A stretch of 64,000 nucleotides of DNA. Origin: Cellvibrionaceae bacterium 1162T.S.0a.05 (GTDB lineage Bacteria; Pseudomonadota; Gammaproteobacteria; Pseudomonadales; Cellvibrionaceae). The notes beneath the pieces were generated by a model. It was not told where the DNA came from, did no database searches, and saw only the letters and a list, made by a program, of their open reading frames with translations. Positions 42,834 to 51,436 of the stretch are shown here, in pieces. Numbering within the stretch: the first letter of the stretch is position 1; each line of letters starts with the position of its first letter. The stretch is taken from the NCBI GenBank assembly GCA_000964245.1, contig LANB01000001.1, positions 1,591,501 through 1,655,500 on the forward strand. The letters are read 5' to 3'. A program made the position numbers and the translations under genes.

Positions 42834-43652
42834 ATGAACGAAAAAATTGAAAGCATGATGGCCGAAGCGCCACAGTTTATTGCGACCTACGGTCTTAAAA
42901 TTTTAATGGCCATTGTTGTCTTTATTATTGGTAAATGGATTGCTCGACGCATTGCCAATTTCTTGAGTAAAGGTCTCACGCTTAAAGGTGTTGACCCAAC
43001 GATTATCAGCTTCACTGGAAACCTGGTGTATTACGCGCTGTTTACCATGGTAATCATTGCAGCACTGGGGCAACTCGGTATCCAAACTGCTTCCTTCGTT
43101 GCAATTATTGGTGCGGCTGGTCTTGCTGTGGGTTTTGCATTGCAGGGCTCACTTGCCAACTTTGCTGCAGGCGTACTCTTGATACTGTTCCGTCCATTCA
43201 AGGTCGGTGATTTTGTTGAAGCCGGTGGTACGGCAGGTGTGGTTTATGAAATCTCCATTTTCTCCACCATCCTGAAAACCGGTGACAACAAGCGCGTAAT
43301 TGTTGCCAACTCAACAGTGATGGGTGGCAATATTACGAACTATTCCACTGAAAATGAGCGCCGTGTGGATCTCACCGTCGGTGTTGGTTACAGCGCAAAT
43401 CTGGATACCGTTCGTAAATTACTTGAAGAAATCGCCTCAGGTGATGAAAGAATTATTGATGATCGCGGTTACACCATCGGCGTTGCTGAACTTGCGGACT
43501 CGTCAGTGAATTTTGCCTTCCGCGTCTGGGTGAAAACACCGGATTACTGGGCGGTATATTTTGATCTGAACGAAAATATCAAGAAGCGTTTCGATGCAGC
43601 GGGTATCGAAATTCCCTTCCCACAAATGGATGTTCATCTCACTAAAGAGTAA
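42834..43652 (+). CDS. mscS: MscS-type mechanosensitive channel (copy 2)
   Basis: 272 residues, aligned without gaps to the first copy at 36091. Pore helix GAAGLAVGFALQGSLANFAAGVLL, FRPFKVGDFVEAGGTAGVVYEIS and FPQMDVHLTKE are nearly the same; differences gather in the first two membrane helices and the C-terminal domain. Together the copies bracket the regulator / LysM-FecR / kinase / OmpA block. The GAGGAA before the ATG is a good ribosome binding site. Confidence 0.95.
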   Translation: MNEKIESMMAEAPQFIATYGLKILMAIVVFIIGKWIARRIANFLSKGLTLKGVDPTIISFTGNLVYYALFTMVIIAALGQLGIQTASFVAIIGAAGLAVGFALQGSLANFAAGVLLILFRPFKVGDFVEAGGTAGVVYEISIFSTILKTGDNKRVIVANSTVMGGNITNYSTENERRVDLTVGVGYSANLDTVRKLLEEIASGDERIIDDRGYTIGVAELADSSVNFAFRVWVKTPDYWAVYFDLNENIKKRFDAAGIEIPFPQMDVHLTKE

Positions 43653-43662
43653 ATCCGAAACC

Positions 43663-43685
43663 GAGCGGGTACAGGGTACCCGCTC
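43663..43685. repeat. Perfect 10-bp hairpin after mscS copy 2
   Basis: GAGCGGGTAC-AGG-GTACCCGCTC. The very stable stem has no T-run and lies 26 bases before the next ATG; an attenuator, processing site or partial terminator are all possible. Confidence 0.7.
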
Positions 43686-43711
43686 TGTCAATACATGGAG
43701 AGGTAAACGTT

Positions 43712-44125
43712 ATGACGTCATTGGATGCAAGCACAACATTTTTAATCATGCGATTGAAGTTGGAAATACCCGAATTGCAGCTACAAGAGTTCCTGTGCGA
43801 GTTAGTGGGCATTACCCACAAGCAATCTTTTATGAAAGCAGTGCTGGATAAATTTCGTAAAAACCAACATCTGATTAATGTTCTGGGAAGCTGGATTGGT
43901 TGTGGCCCAAGTGAAGAGCTCACGCGTTACGATATTCTTGAACTGTTTGATGAAAAAAATATTCTCAAATTCTCTGGTCAGTTGAACTGCCCACAGCCAA
44001 TACTCATTGCGATTTTTTCCGAACTTTTGCCCTTCCTTGTGAAACGCTATGTTCGCAGGGATGAGGATGCCAAAACGCTGCTGTACTCTATTCAAGCGAT
44101 AGAAGATAGCAAGCTCTGCAACTAA
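43712..44125 (+). CDS. Small YidB-like (DUF937-like) protein
   Basis: 137 residues, no signal peptide. The stretch from about residue 55, VLGSWIGCGPSEELTRYDILELF, then LPFLVKRYVRRD, follows the YidB pattern (SWVGxGxNxPIS..., ...LLPxxVDxLTPDG). The N-terminal half is not recognised. The best that can be said is a diverged YidB-type cytoplasmic protein; function of that family is not established. Read after mscS copy 2, 59 bases downstream across a strong hairpin. Confidence 0.55.
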   Translation: MTSLDASTTFLIMRLKLEIPELQLQEFLCELVGITHKQSFMKAVLDKFRKNQHLINVLGSWIGCGPSEELTRYDILELFDEKNILKFSGQLNCPQPILIAIFSELLPFLVKRYVRRDEDAKTLLYSIQAIEDSKLCN

Positions 44126-44249
44126 GCCTTTTTTATCCGTCACACCCTGAACCCGGATTCCATGCGACGAATGCATCGGTCTCGAGTTAAAATAGCGTTC
44201 GCTTAATCGAGCCATGCCCTATTTAGCCCAGGAAACCGGTTTCAGAATA

Positions 44250-45827
44250 ATGACACACACGATTGAAAACCCCGTACTTCGAGGATTTAACCCCGACCCT
44301 TCAATTTTGCGCGTCGGTGACGATTACTACATTGCCACATCGACCTTCGAGTGGTTCCCCGGTGTGCAAATCTCCCATTCGAGGGATTTAGAAAACTGGC
44401 GAGTGCTGAGTCGACCGCTGGAGCGCTATACGCAATTGGATATGCGGGGTTGCCCCAATTCCGGGGGCGTGTGGGCACCTTGTCTGACTTATGACAATGG
44501 GCTGTTTTATCTCATTTATACCAATACCCGGCATTGGACCGGTGTTTTCAAGGATTCACCCAATTACCTGGTGACAGCTGAAAATATTGAAGGGCCGTGG
44601 TCCGAGCCCATTTATTTGAATTCCTCAGGCTTTGATCCTTCGCTATTTCACGATGACGATGGTCGCAAGTGGCTGACGAATATGATGTGGGATTACCGCG
44701 CGGAGAAACACAGCTTCGCCGGGATTCTCTTACAGGAATACAGTGTTGAGCAGAAAAAGCTCATTGGACCGGTAAAAAATATATTTCCTGGCACGGAATT
44801 GCAGCTGGTTGAAGGGCCCCATATTTATAAGCGCAATGGTTGGTATTATTTATTCACGGCTGAAGGCGGCACTTTCCTTACCCATGCAGAAACCGTTGCT
44901 CGCAGCCGTACACTTGAGGGGCCCTATGACGTGATGCCCGGCAACCCTTTGATATCCAGCGCTCAACAACCACACTTGAATTTGCAGTCCGCCGGGCACG
45001 GCAGCCTCGTTGAAAATGCGGATGGCTCCTGGTTGTTTGCACATTTGTGTCGACGCCCGCAGATGCAGGGGCGTTCAGTGCTCGGGCGGGAAACAGCGAT
45101 TCAGAATATCGTCTGGGAAGATGACTGGCCGCGACTGGCAAAGGGAAAATCGCAACCGCAGGATAACTTTATTGCGCCGACGCTCAAAGCGCACCCCTGG
45201 CCAAAAGCCGAAGCACATGAAACCTTTGATAGCACGTCATTAGCAATTCACTGGCAAATGCCGCGCGTAAAATTCGACAACAAGCTCGGCAGTATGACGG
45301 CGAGACCGGACGCTTTACGCCTCTATGGGCGCGAAAGCATCGTATCGAAATTTGAACAGAGCCTGGTGGCACGCCGTCAGCAGGCCATGCATATTGAAGC
45401 TGCAACCTGCATGGAATTTGATCCGGAAAATTTTCAACAACTCGCCGGTTTGGTGGCTTTTTATAACACAGATGCCTTTTATTATTTGTATGTCACGCAG
45501 GGTGAACATGCGAAACGTTGTTTGGGCTTAATGAGCTGCACCAAAGGCAATGTGAATTTTTTGATCGAGAAAGAGTACCCGCTTGATAACTTTAATGAGA
45601 TTTACTTAAAACTGACAATAAAAAAAGACCGTATACAGTTTTACTATTCCGACAATGGCAAAGAGTGGTACGCCGCTGGCTGGGAACAGGATGCGTCGGT
45701 GCTTTCGGATGAATATGCCTTACCCTGCGGCTTTACTGGCAATTTTGTCGGTATGGCATGCCAGGATTTAGGGGGTACACGCAAGCATGCAGACTTTCTC
45801 TGGTTTGACTACAAGGAGCTCGATTAG
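44250..45827 (+). CDS. GH43 beta-xylosidase (xylan 1,4-beta-xylosidase type)
   Basis: 525 residues from ATG 44250, where relatives start; the ATG at 44214 would add 12 residues. Five-bladed propeller with catalytic base Asp16 (GFNPDPSILRVGDDYYIATSTFEWFPG), a DPSLFHDDDGRKW blade and general acid Glu188 (LVEGPHIYKRNGWYYLF); both lie two residues beyond the Selenomonas enzyme's Asp14 and Glu186. A C-terminal beta-sandwich follows (about 320-525). No signal peptide, so it cuts imported xylo-oligosaccharides or arabinosides in the cytoplasm. No transporter or other sugar gene is nearby. Confidence 0.92.
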   Translation: MTHTIENPVLRGFNPDPSILRVGDDYYIATSTFEWFPGVQISHSRDLENWRVLSRPLERYTQLDMRGCPNSGGVWAPCLTYDNGLFYLIYTNTRHWTGVFKDSPNYLVTAENIEGPWSEPIYLNSSGFDPSLFHDDDGRKWLTNMMWDYRAEKHSFAGILLQEYSVEQKKLIGPVKNIFPGTELQLVEGPHIYKRNGWYYLFTAEGGTFLTHAETVARSRTLEGPYDVMPGNPLISSAQQPHLNLQSAGHGSLVENADGSWLFAHLCRRPQMQGRSVLGRETAIQNIVWEDDWPRLAKGKSQPQDNFIAPTLKAHPWPKAEAHETFDSTSLAIHWQMPRVKFDNKLGSMTARPDALRLYGRESIVSKFEQSLVARRQQAMHIEAATCMEFDPENFQQLAGLVAFYNTDAFYYLYVTQGEHAKRCLGLMSCTKGNVNFLIEKEYPLDNFNEIYLKLTIKKDRIQFYYSDNGKEWYAAGWEQDASVLSDEYALPCGFTGNFVGMACQDLGGTRKHADFLWFDYKELD

Positions 45828-45936
45828 CGCGCCTTATCCTGTGCCTGCGGGCGGTTTAAAGAAACCGACACTGTTTGCTCACCTAAGTCTTTCGTAACTT
45901 GCCTACAATAGCGACAAATAATGTAAGGAGACCACT

Positions 45937-46704
45937 ATGTCCAAACTATTCCATGTTGTATGTATTCTCGCGTTAAGTGTATTTGCTGCGGCCAGCTTTG
46001 CCGGGCACCATGAAAAAGACGATACCGCTGTCCTGATTAAAAAGGCGATGGCAGCCAAGGATCGTCCCGATGGTGATAAAGCGCGCGATGCAAACCGCAA
46101 GCCGTTGGAGACCTTGCAATTCTTCGGTCTCGAAAAATCCATGACCGTGGTTGAACTGATTCCCGGCGGCGGTTGGTATACTCGTTTACTCGCGCCAACA
46201 TTGAAAAATGACGGCAAACTCTACATCGCTTACGGCACCGGCCGTGTTGAAGAAAACCTGCTCTCAGGTGCTGACTTCAAAAAGGTTGAAGTGCTCTCGA
46301 AAGATGCCAAGCTTTATCGCCCCGAAGGTGCGCGTAACTATGTACTTGAAAATGCGGATCTTGGTGTGAGAAATGTCGATATGGTGCTGACTTTCCGCAA
46401 CTACCACAATTTTGGTGCAGAGGGTCGTAAAGCAATGAACGAAGCCGCGTTCAGAGCATTGAAGAAAGGGGGTATTTACGGCGTTGTCGATCATACTGCT
46501 CGCCATATGGAACCCGAGACAGCTGAAAATCGCCGTCGTCTCGATCCGGTACTGGCAATCAAGGAAATTGAAGCGGCAGGTTTTGAATTTGTCGATTACT
46601 CGGATTTGCACTACCGTCCGGTAGATAAGCTGGAACTTGAAGTGGGCCACGAAGATGTACGTGGTCAAACGGATCGTTGGACGCTGAAATTTCGTAAGAA
46701 GTAG
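45937..46704 (+). CDS. Exported SAM-methyltransferase-like protein (COG4798 type)
   Basis: 255 residues with a clear signal peptide (1-22, ending ASFAG). The mature part has a Rossmann-type fold with VVELIPGGGWYTRLLAP as the SAM loop, DMVLTFRNYHNF and GGIYGVVDHTARH. Family members are annotated as predicted methyltransferases; a periplasmic location is odd because SAM is cytoplasmic, so the real activity is open. GGAG 6 bases before the ATG. Alone, and closed by a bidirectional terminator. Confidence 0.82.
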   Translation: MSKLFHVVCILALSVFAAASFAGHHEKDDTAVLIKKAMAAKDRPDGDKARDANRKPLETLQFFGLEKSMTVVELIPGGGWYTRLLAPTLKNDGKLYIAYGTGRVEENLLSGADFKKVEVLSKDAKLYRPEGARNYVLENADLGVRNVDMVLTFRNYHNFGAEGRKAMNEAAFRALKKGGIYGVVDHTARHMEPETAENRRRLDPVLAIKEIEAAGFEFVDYSDLHYRPVDKLELEVGHEDVRGQTDRWTLKFRKK

Positions 46705-46731
46705 CTCTCGAAAGTCGGCGGAGGATTAATA

Positions 46732-46761
46732 AAAGGCGGCGCTTAAATGCCGCCTTTATTT
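46732..46761. terminator. Bidirectional terminator
   Basis: AAAGGCGGC / GCCGCCTTT stem with an 8-base loop, T-rich on the right and A-rich on the left, between convergent genes. Confidence 0.85.
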
Positions 46762-46767
46762 ATTCTG

Positions 46768-47475
46768 CTATAAATCCTGCATTTTATTTTCTATCCAGTC
46801 TTCCACTTCCTGAATAAGCTGCCGACTGTCTTTGCCTTCCGGCGATATCGCCTCACCGATGTGAACCTGAATGGTGCCAGGTACTTTGACAAATTTTCCT
46901 TTCTGCCAAAAACGCCCTGAATTTACCGCAACCGGTATCACGGGCACGCCGGCTTGCACGGCAATATCGGCACCACTGCGAGCATATTTATGTTTTTTAC
47001 CGGGAACGGAGCGTGTGCCTTCGGGAAATAACACCAGGTTGTAACCTTGTTGTAAGCGCTTTAAGCCTTTTTGTTTTACTGTTCGCAGCGCTTCGCGCGG
47101 GTTGGTGCGATCAATGGCAATGGGGAGGAGTGCGCGTAAACCCCAACCAAAAAAAGGAATATTCAATAATTCTTTTTTGAGAACGGTTACCGCCGGGAAA
47201 AGTAAACCCTGCAAAAATAATGTTTCCCAGGTGCTTTGATGTTTGGAAAGAATAATAATCGGGCGTTCAATATTTTTAATGTTATCCCTGCCGTGGACTT
47301 CGTAGCGAATACCGCAACAAAATCGCAACCAGGCGACACTGAAATAGGTCCAGCCTATGACAAAACGATGCCGCGACAGCGGCGGCAGCAACCAGGACAG
47401 TAATGAAATCGTGCCGTAAAAAATGCCGGAGAGAAAATACCCGAGCGAAAACAGGGTTGAACGAAGTGCGTTCAA
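46768..47475 (-). CDS. plsC: 1-acyl-sn-glycerol-3-phosphate acyltransferase
   Basis: 235 residues. Inner-membrane acyltransferase of phospholipid synthesis. HX4E/D motif at His79-Glu84 (SKHQSTWET), FPEGTRS at about 150, and two hydrophobic N-terminal helices. Overlaps the gmhB end by 4 bases. Matches the acyltransferase gene at this place in Pseudomonas. Confidence 0.9.
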   Translation of the reverse strand: MNALRSTLFSLGYFLSGIFYGTISLLSWLLPPLSRHRFVIGWTYFSVAWLRFCCGIRYEVHGRDNIKNIERPIIILSKHQSTWETLFLQGLLFPAVTVLKKELLNIPFFGWGLRALLPIAIDRTNPREALRTVKQKGLKRLQQGYNLVLFPEGTRSVPGKKHKYARSGADIAVQAGVPVIPVAVNSGRFWQKGKFVKVPGTIQVHIGEAISPEGKDSRQLIQEVEDWIENKMQDL

Positions 47476-48083
47476 GAGATTTTTCCTTTTAATGGGGCCG
47501 TGGTGAATGTCTCTGTGTTGAGCTGGTCCTTGGTTAATAGTTCTGTGGTAAAAGCCAGCAGATCGTTGAAGACAGGTGTGTTACTAAGAGGAGGGTTTTC
47601 AGCAAGCAGTTTAGCGCATGTTTTACCTTTACCGGTTAATACCAGCGCCGGTTTGCACTGCTTTGCCAGAGCGAGTTCGATATCTTTAACATGGTCTCCC
47701 ACCAGCCAGCTCCCCGCAAGCGAGACCTCAAATTCTTTTTCCAGTGCATCAAGCAGGCCGGTTTTGGGCTTGCGACACGCGCAGTCATCTTCGGGTAAAT
47801 GCGGGCAATAAAATATGGCGTCGATGGCGTAAACAGTATTGGCATCGTACTCCGCCAGCAAACGCTGCAACTTGCTGTGCATGGCCTCGAGATCATCCAG
47901 ATCAAAAAGACCGCGCGCGAGGCCGCTTTGATTGGTCGCGACAGCTACGTTGTAACCGGCCTTTTTGAGAGCACAGATCGCTTCGATGCTACCGGGCAGG
48001 GCTCGCCATTCTTCAGCCGATTTTATGTAATCGTCCGAGTCATAATTAATGACGCCGTCCCGATCGAGGATAATCCATGGCAT
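47472..48083 (-). CDS. gmhB: D-glycero-beta-D-manno-heptose 1,7-bisphosphate 7-phosphatase
   Basis: 203 residues. HAD phosphatase: catalytic Asp7 and Asp9 (ILDRDGVINYDSDDYI), ATNQSGLARG, the zinc-binding loop YCPHLPEDDCACRKPKTG and LVGDHVKDIE. Supplies heptose for the lipopolysaccharide inner core. 12 bases after glyS. Confidence 0.93.
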   Translation of the reverse strand: MPWIILDRDGVINYDSDDYIKSAEEWRALPGSIEAICALKKAGYNVAVATNQSGLARGLFDLDDLEAMHSKLQRLLAEYDANTVYAIDAIFYCPHLPEDDCACRKPKTGLLDALEKEFEVSLAGSWLVGDHVKDIELALAKQCKPALVLTGKGKTCAKLLAENPPLSNTPVFNDLLAFTTELLTKDQLNTETFTTAPLKGKIS

Positions 48084-48095
48084 GGTTAAGGGCCC

Positions 48096-50171
48096 TTAAT
48101 TTTTTACAGCGAGCAGGGAAATATCTGCAACCTCCAAAAACAAGGCGCGTAATTGCTGCAACAACACGAGACGGTTGTTTTTCAAAGCCTCGTCGTCACA
48201 CATCACCATGACTTTATCAAAGAAGGTATCGACACTTTCCCGCAAGGCCGCCAGGGTTGAGAGTGCCTCGGTATAATTGTTAGCTGCAAACAAAGGTTGC
48301 ACCCTGGCAGAAAGGCTTGCCAGTGCTTCGGCGAGTTTGCGTTCGGCATCCTCTTGCAACAAATCCTTGTTTAATTCGCCAGTTACGTCGTTCTCGAGTT
48401 TAGCGAGGATATTCGATACACGCTTGTTCGCACTTGCAAGCGCCGCAGCTTCAGAAAGCTTGCTAAATTCTGCTACAGCATAGACGCGTTTATTAATATC
48501 GAGGGGGCAGCTTAATTTTTTCGCGCTGACAGCGAGAAACACTTCCGCAGGAATATTGGCTTCTTCGTACCAGGCGCGGAAACGCTCCAGCATGTAGTTC
48601 AACACATCGTCGACGACACGATTTGCCTGCGGTAAGTTGGCATGCAAGGCAGCGGCTTTTTCCAGCAGGGGCTTTAAATCGAGATCGTATTCTTTCTCAA
48701 CCAAAATACGCAGGGCACCCAGGGAGGCGCGGCGCAGGGCAAAGGGATCTTTGGAGCCCGTTGGAATTTGTCCGATACCGAAAATGCCGACAATGGTGTC
48801 GAGACGGTCAGCCAGCGCGATCAAAGCCGCGACATCACTCTCCGGTAGCGTGTCACCGGCAAAGCGAGGCTGATAGTGTTCGTTCAAGGCCGTGGCGACA
48901 ATGTCATCTTCACCGTCGTTAAGGGCGTAGTGATAGCCGGCGATACCTTGCATGTCCGGAAATTCATAAACCATGTTACTGACGAGGTCGCTCTTACAAA
49001 GTTGTGCTGCGCGGGCGACCTGTGTGCATGCTTGCGGATCGAGGGAGAGTTTTTCCGCAACGAAGCCCGCCAGTTTTTCAATGCGTTCGGTTTTATCAAA
49101 AATACTTCCAAGCCTGGCTTGAAACACGACGGACTTTAATTTTTCCCGGCGCTCATCAAGGCGAGTTTGTTTATCCTGATCGAAAAAGAATGCGGCATCG
49201 GCAAGACGCGGACGAATCACTTTTTCATTGCCGTCAATGACCTGGGCAGGGTCCTGGCTTTGTAGATTAGACAGAGTAATAAAGCTGGGCAAAAGTGCGC
49301 CTTTTGCGTCAACAACATGAAAGTATTTTTGATGCTCTTTCATCGATGAGATCAAGGCTTCTTGTGGTACCCGCAAAAATTCTTTTTCAAATTGCCCGGA
49401 AAGCGCAACGGGCCATTCAACGAGTGCAGTGACTTCATCGAGCAAGTCATCGGAAATGACCGCGGTACCACCGAGCGATTTCGCCGCATCTTCCACTTGC
49501 TTGCGTACCAGACGTTGGCGTGCGTGAAAATCGGCAATCACGTAAGCCTGTTTTAAACTTGTCTCGTAGTCTGCAGGTTTAGCTAGCGTGAGTTCGCCTT
49601 GCGAATGAAAACGGTGTCCGCGTGTTGTATTGCCTGATGTTACACCGTAAATTTCAGCGTCGATGGTTTTGTCGCCGAGCAGCAACACCACCCATTTAAC
49701 CGGGCGGACAAACTCTGCCCGTGTTGCTCCCCAACGCATTCGTTTTGCAATGGGCAGAGCATCGAGGGCTTTGACAATAAATGCCGGCAGTACGTCAGCG
49801 GCCACTGCGCCTTTGGCAAGCGTCCGAAAAACCAGCTTGCCAGTGGCATCATCTGTTTCCAAATCACCCACAGAAATTCCATTCTTGTTGGCAAAGGCTT
49901 CGGCTGCCTTGGTAGGCTTGCCCTCTGCATCAAAAGCGATTTTGGCAGGGGGCCCGAAAATTTCCAGGGCTTCTTCCGGTGCTTGCTCGTCGAGTGCGGT
50001 AATGAGCACGGCAAGACGACGCGGTGTCGCGAAAGCCTGACAGGATTGATAAGCCAATTTCGCATCGGCCAGCGACGCTTGTAAATGTTGGGTCAATTCG
50101 TTGGAAAGCGTTAACAGGGACGTGGGAGGGAGTTCTTCCGTGCCCAATTCAAAAAGAAAATCCTGGGGCAT
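48096..50171 (-). CDS. glyS: Glycine-tRNA ligase beta subunit
   Basis: 691 residues. Starts DFLFELGTEELPPTSL; contains RRLAVLI, KRMRWGATRAEFVRPVKWVV and the C-terminal anticodon-binding region. Partner of GlyQ. Its ATG shares a base with the glyQ stop (TAATG). Confidence 0.97.
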   Translation of the reverse strand: MPQDFLFELGTEELPPTSLLTLSNELTQHLQASLADAKLAYQSCQAFATPRRLAVLITALDEQAPEEALEIFGPPAKIAFDAEGKPTKAAEAFANKNGISVGDLETDDATGKLVFRTLAKGAVAADVLPAFIVKALDALPIAKRMRWGATRAEFVRPVKWVVLLLGDKTIDAEIYGVTSGNTTRGHRFHSQGELTLAKPADYETSLKQAYVIADFHARQRLVRKQVEDAAKSLGGTAVISDDLLDEVTALVEWPVALSGQFEKEFLRVPQEALISSMKEHQKYFHVVDAKGALLPSFITLSNLQSQDPAQVIDGNEKVIRPRLADAAFFFDQDKQTRLDERREKLKSVVFQARLGSIFDKTERIEKLAGFVAEKLSLDPQACTQVARAAQLCKSDLVSNMVYEFPDMQGIAGYHYALNDGEDDIVATALNEHYQPRFAGDTLPESDVAALIALADRLDTIVGIFGIGQIPTGSKDPFALRRASLGALRILVEKEYDLDLKPLLEKAAALHANLPQANRVVDDVLNYMLERFRAWYEEANIPAEVFLAVSAKKLSCPLDINKRVYAVAEFSKLSEAAALASANKRVSNILAKLENDVTGELNKDLLQEDAERKLAEALASLSARVQPLFAANNYTEALSTLAALRESVDTFFDKVMVMCDDEALKNNRLVLLQQLRALFLEVADISLLAVKN

Positions 50172-51181
50172 TATTCGCTCTCCTTTTTATTCTTTGCGCT
50201 TTTTTTATTGGCTTTGTTTGCTTTCTTTTCTTCGGCGGCTTTTTCTTCCTCAACGCGATTGATCACTTCTTCCCGCAGGTTTTTATCTGCAAGGGGAAAA
50301 CCGAGTTTCAGACGGGCATCAAAGTAGGCCTGGGCCACGTTTCGGGCCAGGGTGCGCACGCGCAAAATAAAGCGTTGGCGTTCGGTAACCGAAATGGCCT
50401 GGCGCGCATCCAGTAAATTAAACGCATGCGAGGCTTTCATCACCATTTCGTAAGCGGGAAGAGGCAAGCCTCGTTCGATAAGCTTGGTGGACTCCTCTTC
50501 GCACACATCAAAAGTCTTGAACAGAAATTCCACATTGGCTTCATGGAAGTTAAATTGCGACATTTCCACTTCGTTTTGGTGGAAGACATCACCGTAGGTG
50601 ACGATTTCGCCGCTGGGGTAGGTGGTCCACACCAGGTCGTAAATACTCTCCTTGTTTTGCAAATACATCGCGATACGCTCAAGGCCGTAGGTAATTTCGC
50701 CACTGACGGGATAACACTCGAGGCCACCCACTTGCTGGAAATAGGTAAATTGTGTGACTTCCATGCCATTGAGCCAGACTTCCCAACCCAGGCCCCAGGC
50801 ACCCAGTGTGGGGGATTCCCAGTTATCTTCCACGAAGCGGATATCGTGCACCTTGGTATCAATACCCAGATGTTCGAGAGAGCCCAGATATAACTCCTGA
50901 ATATTGTCTGGCGAGGGTTTTAAAATGACCTGATATTGATAGTAATGCTGCAAACGGTTGGGATTTTCGCCGAAACGGCCATCAGTGGGGCGTCGGCAAG
51001 GCTGAACATAGGCGGTATTCCAGGTTTCAGGTCCGATAGCGCGCAGGAAGGTTGCGGGGTGGAAAGTGCCTGCACCCACCTCCATATCCAAAGGCTGGAG
51101 GACGACGCAGCCTTGATCGGCCCAATATTGTTGTAGAGCCAGAATCAGGCCCTGAAAGGTGGAAACGTCTGGTTTTGCCAC
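50171..51181 (-). CDS. glyQ: Glycine-tRNA ligase alpha subunit
   Basis: 336 residues from GTG 51181. [37 protein letters not shown] and the class II catalytic core ([16 protein letters not shown]) are clear. The last 30 residues are an unusual Lys/Glu/Ala-rich tail ([18 protein letters not shown]) beyond the normal end of the family. Confidence 0.97.
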   Translation of the reverse strand: MAKPDVSTFQGLILALQQYWADQGCVVLQPLDMEVGAGTFHPATFLRAIGPETWNTAYVQPCRRPTDGRFGENPNRLQHYYQYQVILKPSPDNIQELYLGSLEHLGIDTKVHDIRFVEDNWESPTLGAWGLGWEVWLNGMEVTQFTYFQQVGGLECYPVSGEITYGLERIAMYLQNKESIYDLVWTTYPSGEIVTYGDVFHQNEVEMSQFNFHEANVEFLFKTFDVCEEESTKLIERGLPLPAYEMVMKASHAFNLLDARQAISVTERQRFILRVRTLARNVAQAYFDARLKLGFPLADKNLREEVINRVEEEKAAEEKKANKANKKSAKNKKESE

Positions 51182-51226
51182 AGTACTTACTCTTTTTAGA
51201 TGTTAGGAGGCGTGCAAAGGGCCGCA

Positions 51227-51232
51227 ATTATA
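51227..51232 (-). promoter_or_regulatory. Probable -10 element of the glyQS promoter
   Basis: TATAAT on the minus strand followed by a TGCGGCCC discriminator, about 45 bases upstream of glyQ. No good -35 was found. Confidence 0.45.
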
Positions 51233-51242
51233 CCGGTAGGCG

Positions 51243-51294
51243 AGCCCAGGCTCCATGCTTGCTTGAGGATGCTGGGCTTTGCTGCACGTGCAGC
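51243..51294. repeat. Inverted repeats between glyQ and the RidA gene
   Basis: AGCCCAG (51243-51249) and CTGGGCT (51272-51278) are inverted, followed directly by the perfect palindrome GCTGCACGTGCAGC (51281-51294). Possible regulator sites in the 255-base divergent region; nothing else was seen there. Confidence 0.4.
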
Positions 51295-51436
51295 GGTTTA
51301 ACCATTTTTATGGGGCGCTTAAAAAACAGACAATTTTGGCCGCTGCCGAACTGACCTGAACAAATTTAAGTGAAATAAGCTCTCTTTTAGGCCTACAATT
51401 CCGCCCCATTTTTTTATTTGGTCGAAGGACGTCAGA

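Noticed and set aside
45852-45867. CGGTTT-AAAG-AAACCG hairpin after the GH43 gene as a terminator
   Set aside because: No T-run follows on either strand and the stem is only six base pairs.
51281-51294. GCTGCACGTGCAGC as a parS site
   Set aside because: It shares only the CACGTG core with the recF parS palindromes.
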